This document shows, piece by piece, positions 35,416-47,700 of a DNA stretch of 64,000 nt. The DNA is from Gonium pectorale (lineage: Eukaryota > Chlorophyta > Chlorophyceae > Chlamydomonadales > Volvocaceae), in NCBI GenBank assembly GCA_001584585.1, contig LSYV01000068.1, forward strand, positions 376,204-440,203, given 5' to 3'. How positions within the stretch are numbered: position 1 is the stretch's first letter; each line of letters starts with the position of its first letter. A model generated the notes under the pieces. That model made no database searches, was not told the origin of the DNA, and was given only the letters and a program-made list of their open reading frames with translations. The position numbers and the translations under genes were made by a program.

Positions 35416-38400
35416 ATGCAGCAGCACGCAAGTGAAGGTGACGGGTGCCGTCCGGGGGCGGAACGGCGCGGCCACCGCCGGAAGCGGCCCGCGTCGCGCT
35501 CATCCCCACCGCCGTCACCGCCGTCACCGACACCGGTGCCGCAACTGCCGCTGTCGCCTTCGCGGCCTCACCGCGCGGCGGGCGTTCGGGCCAACGCGGC
35601 CATATCCGAGCACGTCGCGAAACGTCGTGCGACCGAGGCCTCAGGGGCGGCGCCACAGGCGCACGTCGCGGCACCTGCGGACGCAGGCGTTGCGAGGCCC
35701 GAGGCAGCGCAGGGCGCTGACGGCGGCAGCGGCATCCACTCACGGCTGCTGCCGCCGCTGCAAAGCCTGCCGCGGCCTCGAGGGCAGACGCATGGCAACG
35801 GCGGGCGCGGGGGCACCGGAAGCGGCAGTGCACCGCAGGCCCCGCTGCTAGAGGCCGCCCGGCGGGACTCGGGACAACAGCCCCCGGCCTTGGCAGTGGT
35901 GGCGCCTGCTTCACCGTTGCCGGCCCCCCCGCTGCCGTCGCAGCAGCCGCAGCATTGGCTTTCAACAGAGCCGCCGTGGCAGCCGCCGTCTCAACCAGTA
36001 CCCCTGCTGCAGCCAACGTCGCAGCCACCGGCGCCGCCTGTGCCTTGGCTCACGCAGCCACAGGAGCCGCAACCGCAACCGCAACGGCTACCGCAACCAC
36101 AACCGCCACCGCCACCGCAGCCACAATTGCAGCCCCTATCGCAGCCACTGTTCGGTCCGGTATCGCCAGCGTCAGCCGGCCAGGGCCCCGAGCAGCCGCA
36201 TGTGCCTGGTGCGGCCTTCCCTGACCACACCTGGCCCCCTGGCGCAACGGATGTCGGCGCGGCTGGCGGCGGGTCGACCGCCGCCGCAGGTGCTCCAGGT
36301 ACCCCTGATATCAGCAATGGAGGAGGGCCCGCAGCAGTGCCACCGGCAACGCTGCGGTCGACGCTGGCTGCGGCCCCAATGCGGGCCGTTCATGTGCACC
36401 AGCCCCAGCGGCAGCAGGCGGAGCTGGTGCAGCAGCGGGCGGCGTTCGCGGCTGAGGCCCTCGCGCCAACCCACAGTCCGGCGCAGCCGACTGCGCTGCC
36501 GCTGCTCGTTGGGGCGCCGATCCTGCTTAAGGAAGAACCGGTTGGGCCGGTGCCAGGGGGCCCGGGCCCGCAGACGGCCCGTGATCCCGCCGAGCCCAGC
36601 GCCTGCTGCCAGCAGACCGGCAACGAGCCGCAGGCGTCACAGTGTGGGAGCCGGGACGCTTTTGGGCAGGACATGCGGGCGTCGGCCTACGACGCCTGCT
36701 GCCCCCGAGGCGCTGGCAGCGAGGACCCCTCAGGTCCGCCCGGCGCGCAGCCCCTCGATGTAGCGGCGGTATCCGAGCGGCCGCAGCTCCCAGCTTTGCA
36801 GCAGGGGCAGAGGCAGGGGGGGCAGGGGCAGGCGGCGGCTGGCCCCGCCGATCCCAGCGTCTGCTGCCAGGCCTGCGGAGAGATGCATTCGAGACGGCAC
36901 GTGTTGCAGTCTCGCAAGGGCTTCTTCGCGCAGCCCCAGACTGGAGTGGAGTGGTTGAGAGAGAGCGTCCCGGAGTGGACGTGCCACCGTTGCTGCGTAA
37001 GGAACCACACCGAACACGGCTTGTACGGCCCACCAGGCAGGACGTCGCTACAGGAGGCGGGAGGGAGGCAGTGTAAGCGGTGTCGGCGGCAGCTCGGCGC
37101 TTCCTCACAGACTGGCTGCAGGTGGCATCCCGCCATCCTCGGTGCCTACCTCTGCAGGAGCTGTTACAGGGTTCTCCGGCCTCAGGAGTGGCCTACGGGT
37201 GCGGCTGCGCAAACTGCTGGAGAGGAGGGCGCGGCAGGGGGTCCGGAGGGAATGGAGGCCGTGGAAGATGCGGAGGCGCAGGAGGAGCAGGGCGCGGCGC
37301 CTGAGGCCGCCCGGTTGCCAAGGACGTGGGGGCGGGGGCTTGCCGCGAGAGTCAACGGCGGTGCGCCAGCCAGCCCCATTGGCAACGGCGGCAGCAGCGG
37401 CGGAGGACCCGGCAGCAGCAACGGCGGCGGCGGGGCGTCGCATGGTCACCCGCTGTCCCAGCCTCCGCCGCCCTGGTCTCCGTCAGTGCTTGTGCCGCTG
37501 GTGCCACCGGTGCCACCGGTCCCGCCGGCTTCGCCGGTTTCACCGACGCAACACCCATCAGCACTGCTGCCGCAGCCCGCGGCCGCGGCGTCGCTGGGGC
37601 GGGACGCGGCCGCGGTGTCGTCCACGCCCGTCATCCGCTGCCGGTCCTGCACCAAGGTCTTCTCATGGGAGCACAGGCACAGAGCCGCGTCCAAGGGCTT
37701 CGTCGTACAGGGCACGCAGGAATGGACCTGCAATTCCTGCTGCAGCAGGAATATGCAGAGTCACCGCTTCTACGGCCCTCTTGGCACGCGGTCGCTGCAA
37801 GAGGCTGGCGGTCGCCATTGCGAGGACTGCAAAGGGCAGCGCTCGAAAAAATCGTGGGGTTGGCACCCAGACATCTTCGGCGCATTTCTCTGCTCGACAT
37901 GCTACAGCAAAATCTGGTGGCGGAAAAGGCATCCGCTCAAGGGCGCGGCTGCACGGCCGGGAGGACGGAAGTCGGGCGGAGACGGACCGGAGGACTACTG
38001 CGAAGGCAGGGAGGAGGATGCGGCTGCACGGGCAGCCGACGGCGACGAAGCCGGAGCGCCCCCTCGGTTTGGCGATCTGGGTTCGCTGGCAGGTACTTCG
38101 CCTGCGGACGCCGCCGCCCTGGGGACAGCAGCCGAGCCCGGCACAGCGGGAGTGGCCCTGCAATGCCTGAGCCTGGGCGGCGGCGATGGCGGGGCAGGGA
38201 TGGCGGCCATGGCCCATGGGCAAGTTGAGCTTCTTGTCCGGCTAGCCAACCTCGCCCAGCAGGGGCCCCAGTCTGTGCTGACATCGCAGGGCGATGACGT
38301 GTTTCACCGCATGGTCAGCATTGTTAGAGACGGCGTCGACGGCACAACGGCAGGCCCCGATCTACTGCAGCCGCCACCGCAGGAGGCGCAGGACATCCTT

Positions 38401-41400
38401 TCGGCGCTCGGCGGCGGCGCAGGAGCGAGCACACTCGGCAGTGTGGCGGCGGCAGTAGCGGCCGGAGGAAGGGGCGGAGAACGCAACACAAGCCACCACC
38501 ACGGCCACTCGGGTGGCAGCATCGGGCTCTCTTCTCCTCCAGCGCCAGGCCCTGGGGGGGCAGCGGTCCCGACAGCTGGCAGCGGCGGCGCCGACCGTCT
38601 CGTCGGCCGTCCTGACGTTAGCCTCGGCCGCGCCGGGGAGAGGCACGGCTGTGACGGCTGCGGAGGCCGTGGTACCGGCAGCACGCCGCTGTCCTCGGGC
38701 CACCGCCGCCGCCAGCCCGCCGGGGCCCGTCCACGAATGCGGGGCTGGACAACCATGGGGCCTCCGCTCGCAGCTCTGGCAGCGGACACAGCAGCTCCCG
38801 AGTCAGGGTCAGGCGGCCATGGGGCCTCCCCGGCCCCGGCCCCGGCTGCCGATACATGCCCCGAGGCGGCGGCGCCAGCGGCGGCACCAGCGGCGGCACC
38901 AGCGGCGGCGCCAGCCGCAGCGACTAGGCGGGCCTTCGAGCACCGGAGCCTGGGCGGCATTGGAGTAGGCGGAACGGCGGCGGCGAAGCCGATGAGGTTG
39001 GATGCGGCGGAGCCCGCCAATGTTGGCCCCTGCATACTACGGCCTGCAAGTGTGTCACCGTGTGCTGGCAGGGGCGTGCGCGATGAGGCCGAATGCGGCA
39101 GCGGTGGTGGCGCCACAGATGGGGGCTTGCCGACAAGCGCGGTAAACGCGGCCGCACTGCAGCCGCCGCCGCAACAGCCACAGCCGCAGCGACAACAGGA
39201 GCAACCGCGCCAGCAACGCCCCGACGGGGCACAGCCCGAGTCCCAGATGAGGCAAGGTGGCCCCGCAGCAGCCAGCAGCGGGGCGGGCGAGAGCAATGGC
39301 GCGAAGGCCGCGGCAGCGGTATCCAAAGGAGTGGTGGGTGGCAGCGCCGGCGGCGGGCCGCCTTCCCACGGCAGCCGCTCGGTCGGCACCCCAGCAGCAT
39401 TACAGGGCCTAGGAGCAGCCGACGCGGCCCCCACCAACGGCAGCGTCACGAGTTCGGCGGACGTGTCGGACGGTCCAGGAGTAGGGTTTGGCAGCGGCAG
39501 CGTCGAGGGCGGCGGCGGGGCCGGCCTCATCAGCGCCGCCGCTGCAATTGCGGCTGCAGCGTACAGGCACGTGGACTGCGCACCGCAGCCGGGGCCACGT
39601 GCGGGGCCGGCTGCGGGGCCGGAGCCTCTGCCAGTGGAGAGCTCTCAGATGGCGGAAGATCCCGGCATCAGCGGAGCCGTGGGGGCGCAGGATGCGGGTC
39701 CGCGGGCGGCGACGCCCGCTGCGTCAGCGGCCGCCGATGGGGCCTGCTGGGGCGGCCCGGTGCAATCGGGTGGCGGCGGCGACCCGCCGGCGGTGGCGGC
39801 GGCGGCGGCGGCTGCAGCGGCGGCTACAGCGGCGGCTGCAGCGGCGGCGCCACATTGCTGTGCGGTGGCGCCAGACCTGGAGCCCACCGTGCTATTGGTC
39901 CCTGATCAAGACGGAGATGCGGCATCAGATGCGGCCGGCGGCTTCAGCGGCGGGGCTGACGTAGCGGACTGCGCGGCAGCGACACGCGGCGCAGACCCGC
40001 CGTCCCCGCTTCCGGAGCCGCGGCCCCAGTCCGTTTTGCCTTCACATCCGCGGCCGGATCCACTGCGGGCGTCTCGGGGTCGGCGGGGCCCTCAGCCGCA
40101 GCCTTTTGGCAATGGCGGGGTCGCCGCTCCGACGGTGCCCGCCGACGGCGCTGCGGCTCAGCAGGAGCCCGGCGCCACCGGCCCCAGTGCCGATCCGCGG
40201 GCCGTTGAGTCGTGGGTGCTGCAGTTGGAGCGCGCGGTGGAGGCTGCCAGCCAGGTGGGGCCGGGAGCGGGAGCGAAGGGAGGCGGAGCGGGCGGTCAGA
40301 GGAGCTAATGAAAAATGTCCTGGGAGCGCTTGTGGTAATGGCCAGACAGCGCACAAACGCCTTGGCGAGTGGCTTGTGACTAGGTGGGGCTCGAGCGCAC
40401 GCTGCCGTGCCAGCTCTCTCCACTATTCTTGATTCTCATGGCGGCAGGAGAAGGCATTGGTGGACCTCTGGCAGGCGCGCGCATCGGCCGGATGCCTGCC
40501 GGTGAGTGCCTAGATACGTCAGCTGCGGCAAGGCTCCGTGCATGTTTTTGGCCAGATCAGACAGCATCGCGCCAACATATGGATTGCATCGCGCCAACAC
40601 ATGGATGGCGTGTGTATGGGCCTCACGGGGTGCCGGGATGATGCGCACGCATGTAGCTTGGGACACGCTTTCGCCGTGCGCCCGTACGTACAGCGTTTAC
40701 AACACATACATCCAGCCGTCAGGGTTCGCTCCATCGGTTGCTCCGGTGCGAGTGCGGGGCCACATGAGCTTGCTTTCCTTTGGGATCTATGGGGCACTTA
40801 GACGGGCTGAGACGAACCCGGCGAGGCCGCTTGATGGCATAGGGCCTGGCGGTGATGGGCAGCCCGGCTGCTGCTGCCCCAACCGCTGGTCCCCGCGCGC
40901 CCCGAACGCAGGCTCCATGCTACGGTGACGTCATGCTTCGGTGGCTGCAGGTGGGTGGGATAGGGGTGGGTATTTGGGCGGTGAATCCGCGCTGCAGTTT
41001 GAGGGGCTTTGCACGCCAGGGGCCTGGAATGCAGGGAGGAGGCCCACCTTCTTGATGAGTGGGGATTTCCAGCCCGGCCCCGCGACAGGCGTCGCTCCTG
41101 TCGCCTCTGGACCGAGCGACCCCTCACCTTTCCACCTCGCTCCATGTGCGTGTACTGGAGGTCATGTACAGCGCGTTCCCCCGTTTAGATTCCTCGGTAC
41201 ATCCAAGGCCTTTCGGCATCCCGCCCACTCCCTAAAGCCCATTTTCTCATGCGGTTCCCTCATTTGCCCTCGGCGCGTCCTTGGCCCACCCCTCCCGCAG
41301 GCCCACGTGTGGCCGCGGGCGCTATCGCTGATGCTGTTTCCCGAGGAGGCAGCCAGCTTCAACGGAGGCAGCGGAGAGCCGCCGGCGGACCTTATGGAGG

Positions 41401-42298
41401 GGCAGCAGGTGGGTCCGGAGGGCCATGCGGCGCGTGGGCCACGGGTCGGGGACGGAAGGAAGGGGCGGGTAGTTACGTCGCGGCGGGATTATTCGTTTGG
41501 AAACATAACACCATCTTTCTGTTTGAAGCAGATACGCAACTCCTATACAGTTCGCCATGATGCCCGAAACAGATTTGCTCGCTGACTCTGCCCCGCCTTG
41601 CCCCTGCCCTCCCGCAGGCGGCCTGGGAGGACGAGCTCGCCGGGATGTGCACGGCGTTTGCGGCCGTCATGGACGCCTGTCTGACGGTGGAGAAGGGACC
41701 GCCGGACGGCGACGCGGTGGCCGCGGTGGACTCCGGGCGCGAAGCCTACCTCGCCGCGGTCCGGCAGCGCTTGCCAGACGTGCTCACAGGCCTGGCACAG
41801 GAGCTGGCGGCCCGGCTGGGGGCAGTGGCGGCGATGGAGGCCGCGGCCGCGGGCATGGAGACAAGGGCAGCTCCGGCCGGCGGGGCCGAGTGCCAACACG
41901 GTTCGAGCCGTGATTCGCCTCGGCACCCAGCGACTCCGCCGGGGCCGCAGCCCTCCGCATCGGCGCCGTCAGGGGGAATGACGCCGGACCCGCCATCGTG
42001 CCTGCTCGTGAGGGTGGTGGGCGAGGGCCTGCGGCTGGCGTGCCGACTGGGCTCGGTGTCAGGGCGCCGTCGCGGGGGCCGCCTGGTGCCCCGGGTGCTG
42101 CCGTTGGAGGAGACGGTGCCGGCGCTGGGCGGCCGGGGTGTGCGCCGGCTGGTGGCCGTGGCTCCCGAGGTGGTGGCGCGGAAGCGCGTGGCAGCGGCTC
42201 CGGCTGGGGAGCGGCGGCATGACACGTCGGCGCCCGGGCAGCAGCAGGCGGAGTACGTCGAGAGCGCGGTCGTGACGGCGCGCGTGATGATGGTGTGA
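35416..42298 (+). CDS. Giant low-complexity protein with two four-CxxC (GATA-like) zinc modules
   Basis: No named family recognised. The proposed product is 1,906 residues from exons 35416-40254, 40448-40501, 40912-40950, 41301-41408 and 41618-42298, all phase 0. Without splicing the first exon would end at a stop at 40306-40308 (1,630 residues). The N-terminus is basic (RRGHRRKRP), like a nuclear signal. Residues 150-420 are Pro/Gln/Ala-rich. Module 1 (about 484-590) and module 2 (about 742-835) each carry four CxxC pairs: CQAC/CHRC/CKRC/CRSC and CRSC/CNSC/CEDC/CSTC. They share a core, YGPxGxxSLQEAGGRxCxxC, and end W-H-P-x-I-x-G-A-x-L-C-x2-C. The last two pairs, spaced 20-23 residues, recall a GATA-type finger. 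That suggests nucleic-acid or protein binding in the nucleus, which is inference. The rest is Ala/Gly-rich, including poly-Ala near residue 1,470. The spliced C-terminus adds helical segments (LVDLWQARASAGCLP, AAWEDELAGMCTAFAAVMDA). Confidence 0.75.
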
Positions 42299-44620
42299 GC
42301 GGGACCGGGTCTTGCGTGGTTTGACACGCTGCTCCCTTCGCTAGCGCTCGAGCATTGTGTCCTCCCCGATGTTGCATCGTAGCCGTGGGTGCAATGCCGT
42401 CTCGCGTCTCAAAAGCTAGGCGGCATTTTTGTGCATTTGATGAAGGTCACGGTGACGTCCTGGTGTCTAGCGGGCAGCAAGTCCAGCGGGCAGCAGCGTG
42501 CATCGTGGGCGGCCCATCTGGGCGGTGGTTGTTTGCCGGAGGCGACGGCGCACGGGGAATGGGTGGAGGAGGCACGAACGACAAGGCGCGGACGAAGGAG
42601 GCGCACCATATCGAATTGGCGGCTCCACGGTACCATCCTCATCCCTTAAGCACGGAGGGGCTGCATTGAAGTGTCTGTGGCCGGGCCGCTGGTTGGAGGA
42701 ACAGTACCGAAGGAGCTATACATGCCGGTTAAGAGACGGCGGCGTGTCTACTATGGGAGATGTCCTCTCCGGCGGCGAGGCCTCCAGGCTCGATCGTCCG
42801 ACAGAGCCATGCTGTATGACAGCTGCGTGGAAGCCGCGGGTCCTTTGTTTTGTGCACAGCGCCCCGGCTGTGGAAACCAGTGCGGAATCGTCGGTTGGTT
42901 TTACCTTGCTGGATGTTATCCGCGCGCTTAAGTGAAGCGGCGGCAACACACCAGCGGGTTCACGTGGCAAGCATGTTGTACTCCGAAACACGCCTGCCCT
43001 CCTCCTGCGTCAGGGGCCGCAGTAGGGGTTCACCGTTGCGCTGTGTGTGTTGTCGCTTCGGTCTGTGGACCGTTGCTCCCTTGCAGGCATATGTGCAGAA
43101 TGGTATGTGGGTTAGGGCAATGGGTTTCCAACACATGGGGATGTACACTGGAAAGGTTGCGTGTGCGGGTGCACGGCACTCCCACTGTCCAAAGATGCCG
43201 TCGTAACACGAGCTGGCAGGCTCCTGCCGCCCCGCAGCCCCATTCCATAGTATGGGACAGCCCCGCCCCGCCATCCAACCCAGTGGCTGCATCCTCGTCA
43301 TGGCGTCCCGTTTAAAAAAAAGAGAAACTTGCAGAGAAAGAGGGAGCCCGCCTCCACAGGTCATACATGCCCGAAGGCGCGACGTTTCCAATAGGGCGGG
43401 CGGGTACAGAGCAAGACATGTGACGTTCGTCCCGCCCCCCAAAGGACCGGCCAACAAGCTTACCCGGTTTGTCGAACTTCACCTGGTGGAGCGCTACTTG
43501 TCAAGGTTGAGCTGCGGTGTTCTTATTGTCGCGGAATGGATGCGCTGCTGCAGCCAGGCCGGCAGCCCAATGGTGCCCATCGGGGCAGCCGCGTTTAACG
43601 TCGTCTCACCGCCAAGCCTTGTGGCACTCCCGTACAGTGCCAGCCAGGCCGGCACGTGCATTGACTCGCCTTGCTGCTCCCACCCGGGGGCGGCGCGCTG
43701 GCCGTGTGCAGCAAGCCCGCTTCAGCCAGCAGGTACTGCACACCAGCCATGTTGCCGGTGAGCACCGGTCCCGGCAACCTGGGTGCGTCCTAGCATACGC
43801 GATGCGTGGTGATTGGAGTCGGGTTTCGTGCCTAGCCTGTCAAGCTTCTTCGGTGCAGGGCGTTAAGGAGATCTGGTGTGGCGTGAGGGCAGAGGACAGT
43901 GACGTCATTGGACGTTACCTGGGAACGAGGAGAGTGCAGCACGGAGTACGGAGGAAACGAAGCCGAATTCTGTCCCTGACGTCAGTGATGCTCTTGTGAT
44001 TAAGGGCCTATTATCAGTCACCACTGGAAAGCACAATGAGAGAGGATAGAGAGTGACGTTATGCATACGGTGACTGTCGTACCAGACTACCTGGGCCCCC
44101 TGGACTTGCCCGTGGGCGTCCCTACGTGGATCCAGAGCCTGAAACCCTCATAATGGGCAGAAGTAGCATTGGCTGGGAGCCGGTGAGCTCGTGTTTATCG
44201 CAAGGCCGCCAACTGTACCCCCAGGTAACCCTAGCTGGAAAGTGTGGGCATGCCGTACACGCAGTCAACCTTCCAACCAAACCTGTCTGTCAATGGCGAC
44301 AAGCCTGTGATTCATACATTGATACATGAACGGCCAATACCGTGTCTTAGGAAACTCACAAACAGTGGCGACCTCGGCCCCTGCCCGCTAGGCAAAAGGG
44401 CCTGCGATCTTGTAGCAATGTTGCCACTTACTACGTTGTAGACTCACATACTCTGCGCTGCTCGGTATATGGTACATTGCCGCGGTTCCTTGCCGCTTGC
44501 GAGCCAGTATGCGACGACGCCTGTTACTATGTGCTGGTGCGTGATACCGAGTGATTAAGTGAATATTTGCGCTCGGCTTCAATGGTGATGTGCTGCAACC
44601 TGCCTTGACCAGGTTGCTTG
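42299..44620. other. Intergenic region with a dispersed repeat
   Basis: The region lies between two + strand genes. It contains the inverted copy of the dispersed repeat at 43300-43483. No reading frame here has splice or family support. A candidate first exon of the next gene begins at 44621. Confidence 0.5.
43300..43483 (-). repeat. Dispersed repeat family, copy in inverted orientation
   Basis: Reverse-complement match to 20034-20215 over about 180 bp, with shared blocks such as CTTACCCGGTTTGTCG and AGCAAGACATGTGACGTTCG. It is bounded on one side by a run of eight A (near 43313). No ORF or terminal inverted repeat was recognised. Confidence 0.75.
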
Positions 44621-44656
44621 ATGGCGCTGGCGTGTCGGGTGGCCGTGGCGCAGCTG
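44621..44656 (+). CDS. Possible first exon of the M8-like gene (weak)
   Basis: ATG at 44621 opens 12 codons (MALACRVAVAQL) ending at a good donor GTAAGC in phase 0, which matches the next exon at 44757. An in-frame TGA lies just upstream. A short apolar start would suit a secreted protein, but it is too short for a complete signal peptide, so the true 5' exon may lie elsewhere. Confidence 0.25.
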
Positions 44657-44756
44657 GTAAGCTTTCAGACAACGGTGTAAAGTGCATTACTACGGGGCGG
44701 CAAAGGAGGCGGGGTCGATACTGACCCACCAAACCCCCCTCCCCTCCGCTCAACAG

Positions 44757-47700
44757 CCGCCCGTCACATTTCTTATTGAAACCCAGAAGACCGAGGAGCT
44801 CACCCCCCAGCAGCTATTGTTGCTCAATCGGGCCGTGAGCACGGCCTACACGGCTCTGCGGTCCTACGTGCGGGTGGGTACCTTGGTGACAGGCTGTGTT
44901 ACGTCGTGCGAATGTGTTACGTCGTGCGAATATGCGTGCTTGCTTGCTTGTGGACATGCTGCAAGCAAACAGACAAGGCAAACAGACTAGGCGAGGAAGG
45001 CGAGCGAGGCGAGGCAAACAGTCGAACAGCCGAGCAGTCTGGCATTCTAGCGTTCTAGCCGGCAGCCCAACAACCCATTACGCATTGTACCCGCTACCCG
45101 CTCCCGCTACATGCCCCCGCTACGTGGCNCCCGCTGGNNNNNNNNNNNNNNNNNNNNGGGCGGGCCGACGCGATGCAATAGGGATGCAACTGCACAACGA
45201 TATGCACGCCTGTAGCGGTATGCGACGGCCCGCGCGGGCTTACAGGATTTTGTCTCCCGTGTCAAGATCATACCAGCCCCGCGCCGAGGAAAGGGGATCC
45301 GCGGGACTCGCTGCATTTGCTAGCTAGCGGCCCGGAATCACCAAGGGGGCAAAGGCCCCTAACATGAGAGACGCTGCCCGAGCCCCAATCAGGGATGACA
45401 GTGTGCCCACTCCCGCCCCGCAGCCGCGCTCCACTACCGGACAGCTGCTGGCTCGGCGTGTGTGTCGCAGCTACGTGCAGCTGCCCTCACCGCCTCCGCC
45501 GCCGCCCTTCACCCCCCTGCCGCCCTCCACACCCGCACCGCCGAGCAGCTTCGGGCGGCGCCTCCTGCGCAGCGACCTGGCCTCCGCCTCCGCCTCCGGT
45601 GACGTGAGCGCCGGCGATGAGTGGAGCCATGACGTCGGCCCGGATGCGTGGGAGGGCGCGGAGGCCGGCGCTGCCGGATCGGGGGGTGGGCCCGCCTTCA
45701 GGGCGGGTTCGGTGTCTTCGGAGCGTCGCTCGCTGCAGAGCGGGGGCGCTGCGGTCGGCAACGTGACCACCACGACCCGCTGCTACCCGGACTTTGACTC
45801 CCCCGACGCCCGCCTGAGCAGCTGCGGCCGGGCCACCATCAACCGGCGCCACGTGCTCAACCACACGGCGGGAGTGCCCATCAGCATGACGGGTGGGTGG
45901 GTGAGGGCAACGGAGGTGTGTGTGCGTGGGGGCGGGGGAGGCGGGGGGAGCGGCTGGGCGGACAGGGGGGTGATGGACAAGTAAGGGGCTACCAGTCAAG
46001 CCGGTTGAGCCCCGGCGGGGCGGGGGAGCACGGCGGGCATGCGGCCCTGCCATTGGGCTGGTTTCGGAAGAAACGCAGCCAGGTTGTTATTGGTGGCAAC
46101 AGGAGGGCGTTGATGGGGGGGAGGCTCCCTGCGCTCCAGCAAAGCTGCCGGCCTCGAATCCCTCCTCGGCCATAACTGCGCTCCTGCAGGCGAGGCTGGC
46201 GAGCAGGCTGACATGTACCTGTACGTGACGGCCACCTCGGCCGGCTCCACCTGCGCCCCCGGCTTCGACGTCACCGCCACCACCTGCCTCTACGCCTCCG
46301 ACAACGGGCGGCCCACCATGTCCGCCATCAACGTCTGCCCGGACGTGAGAGCCGGGGGGTGGGGTGGGCAGAGGAGGGGGGCTTTGGGGGGCTCGCAGGG
46401 CCCAGGGCGTGGTGCCCGGGTTGCCCTCCATCAACGAGCAACGTTCGGGGCCCACGCGACCTACCCAACCAGTGGAACGCACGACTCGTTGGACTTCATC
46501 CACCCGCCCTCAGCCAAGTGCCCCGTTCACGACGGGTCACAAGCGTTTGTTCTCCCTCAACCCCTACCCGTGTCTCCCCCCCAGGCCCTGGACAGCTACG
46601 ATCTGGGCGCGCTGGTGGCGCTGGTCCTGCGGGCCATGATTAAGGCGCTGGTAGGTGGGGAGATAGGGGCCCGGGAAGTGAAGCGAACGTTCGGGTGGGA
46701 TGCGGAGAAATGACGTTCGGGAGGAGAAGAGGTTGCGGGATGTGGTGGGACGCCGGGAATATGTTTGCCCAGCAGCTAAGGCGCTCTGTAGAGAAGTTTG
46801 CGGCGAATGCCGACACGCACCGCCCAGCGGCGTGAGGTCCAGATCCTGGATTTCAGCCAAGGGTGCAAGGTTACGGGGAATTGCCCGGGGAGACAGGAAG
46901 CGGCTGCCAGGGCCTCTGCAGCCGGGCACAAGGCCTCGAATGCGATGGCGGGCGCGGTTATGCGGCCGGGGCTCGCCCGGTCACTGCTGCAGCGGGAGTG
47001 TTGCGCTTACAGCTGGCATCACCTCAGCCGTCCTTCGCAGGCCCCATATCCCTTGCTCCCCTCGCGGGAAATCCCCTCCTCCCCTCCCCTCGGACTGTTT
47101 CCTCCCCTCCCCTTCCCCTTCCAGGGCGTCCAGCGCGTGGGCTTCTTCGGTCTGGCCCCGCCCAGCCTGTACCGCAGCTTCCTGGTCACCAACGCATCAG
47201 ATCCGACAACCGGAGAGCCCATGCACTTCCTGGCCACGCCCAACGTGCAGGCGGTGAGCGGCGCGGGGCGGGGCGGGTAGGGATGTGTGGGGTGGCGCGG
47301 TGGTGGGCGTGGACGGGACACGAGAGGGGGCAAGCAAGTAAGCAGCGTGCGCTTGCAATAGGTGGGTACAGTGAAAGTATGAAGGAGCAGAACCGTTGGC
47401 GTTGGCAATAAGGCTGGCAGGGGCCGCGGCCGGCCAAGCAGCCATCGGCGGAGGAGGGCTGACGGTCGAGGGGCTCCGGAACAAGTTGGATTGGACTTTG
47501 GGGTATACCCCACCTGCGTGGGTGCGTGGGTGCGTCGGAGCCCAGAGTGCCAGTCAGCATCTGGGCCTGGACGTGGCTCGAGAGTTCTGGTGTGGGAGGG
47601 CAAGTCAGGCAGTGCACGCTCGCAAGCGCCATTCGTGCGATCTTGCCTCATCCTATATCTGGAAGATCTCGATCCCCCAAACAGTATCTCTCCACCTCCG

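Noticed and set aside
38304..39530. 408-codon minus-strand frame inside the CxxC-module gene
   Set aside because: A Pro/Ala-rich antisense shadow of the Ala/Gly-rich coding strand, with no independent support.
45364..45423. ATG at 45364 as the start of the M8-like protein
   Set aside because: A strong acceptor (CCCGCCCCGCAG) at 45423 in phase 0, together with the upstream M8 N-terminal block at 44757-44873, shows that the exon starts at 45424 and the ATG is intronic.
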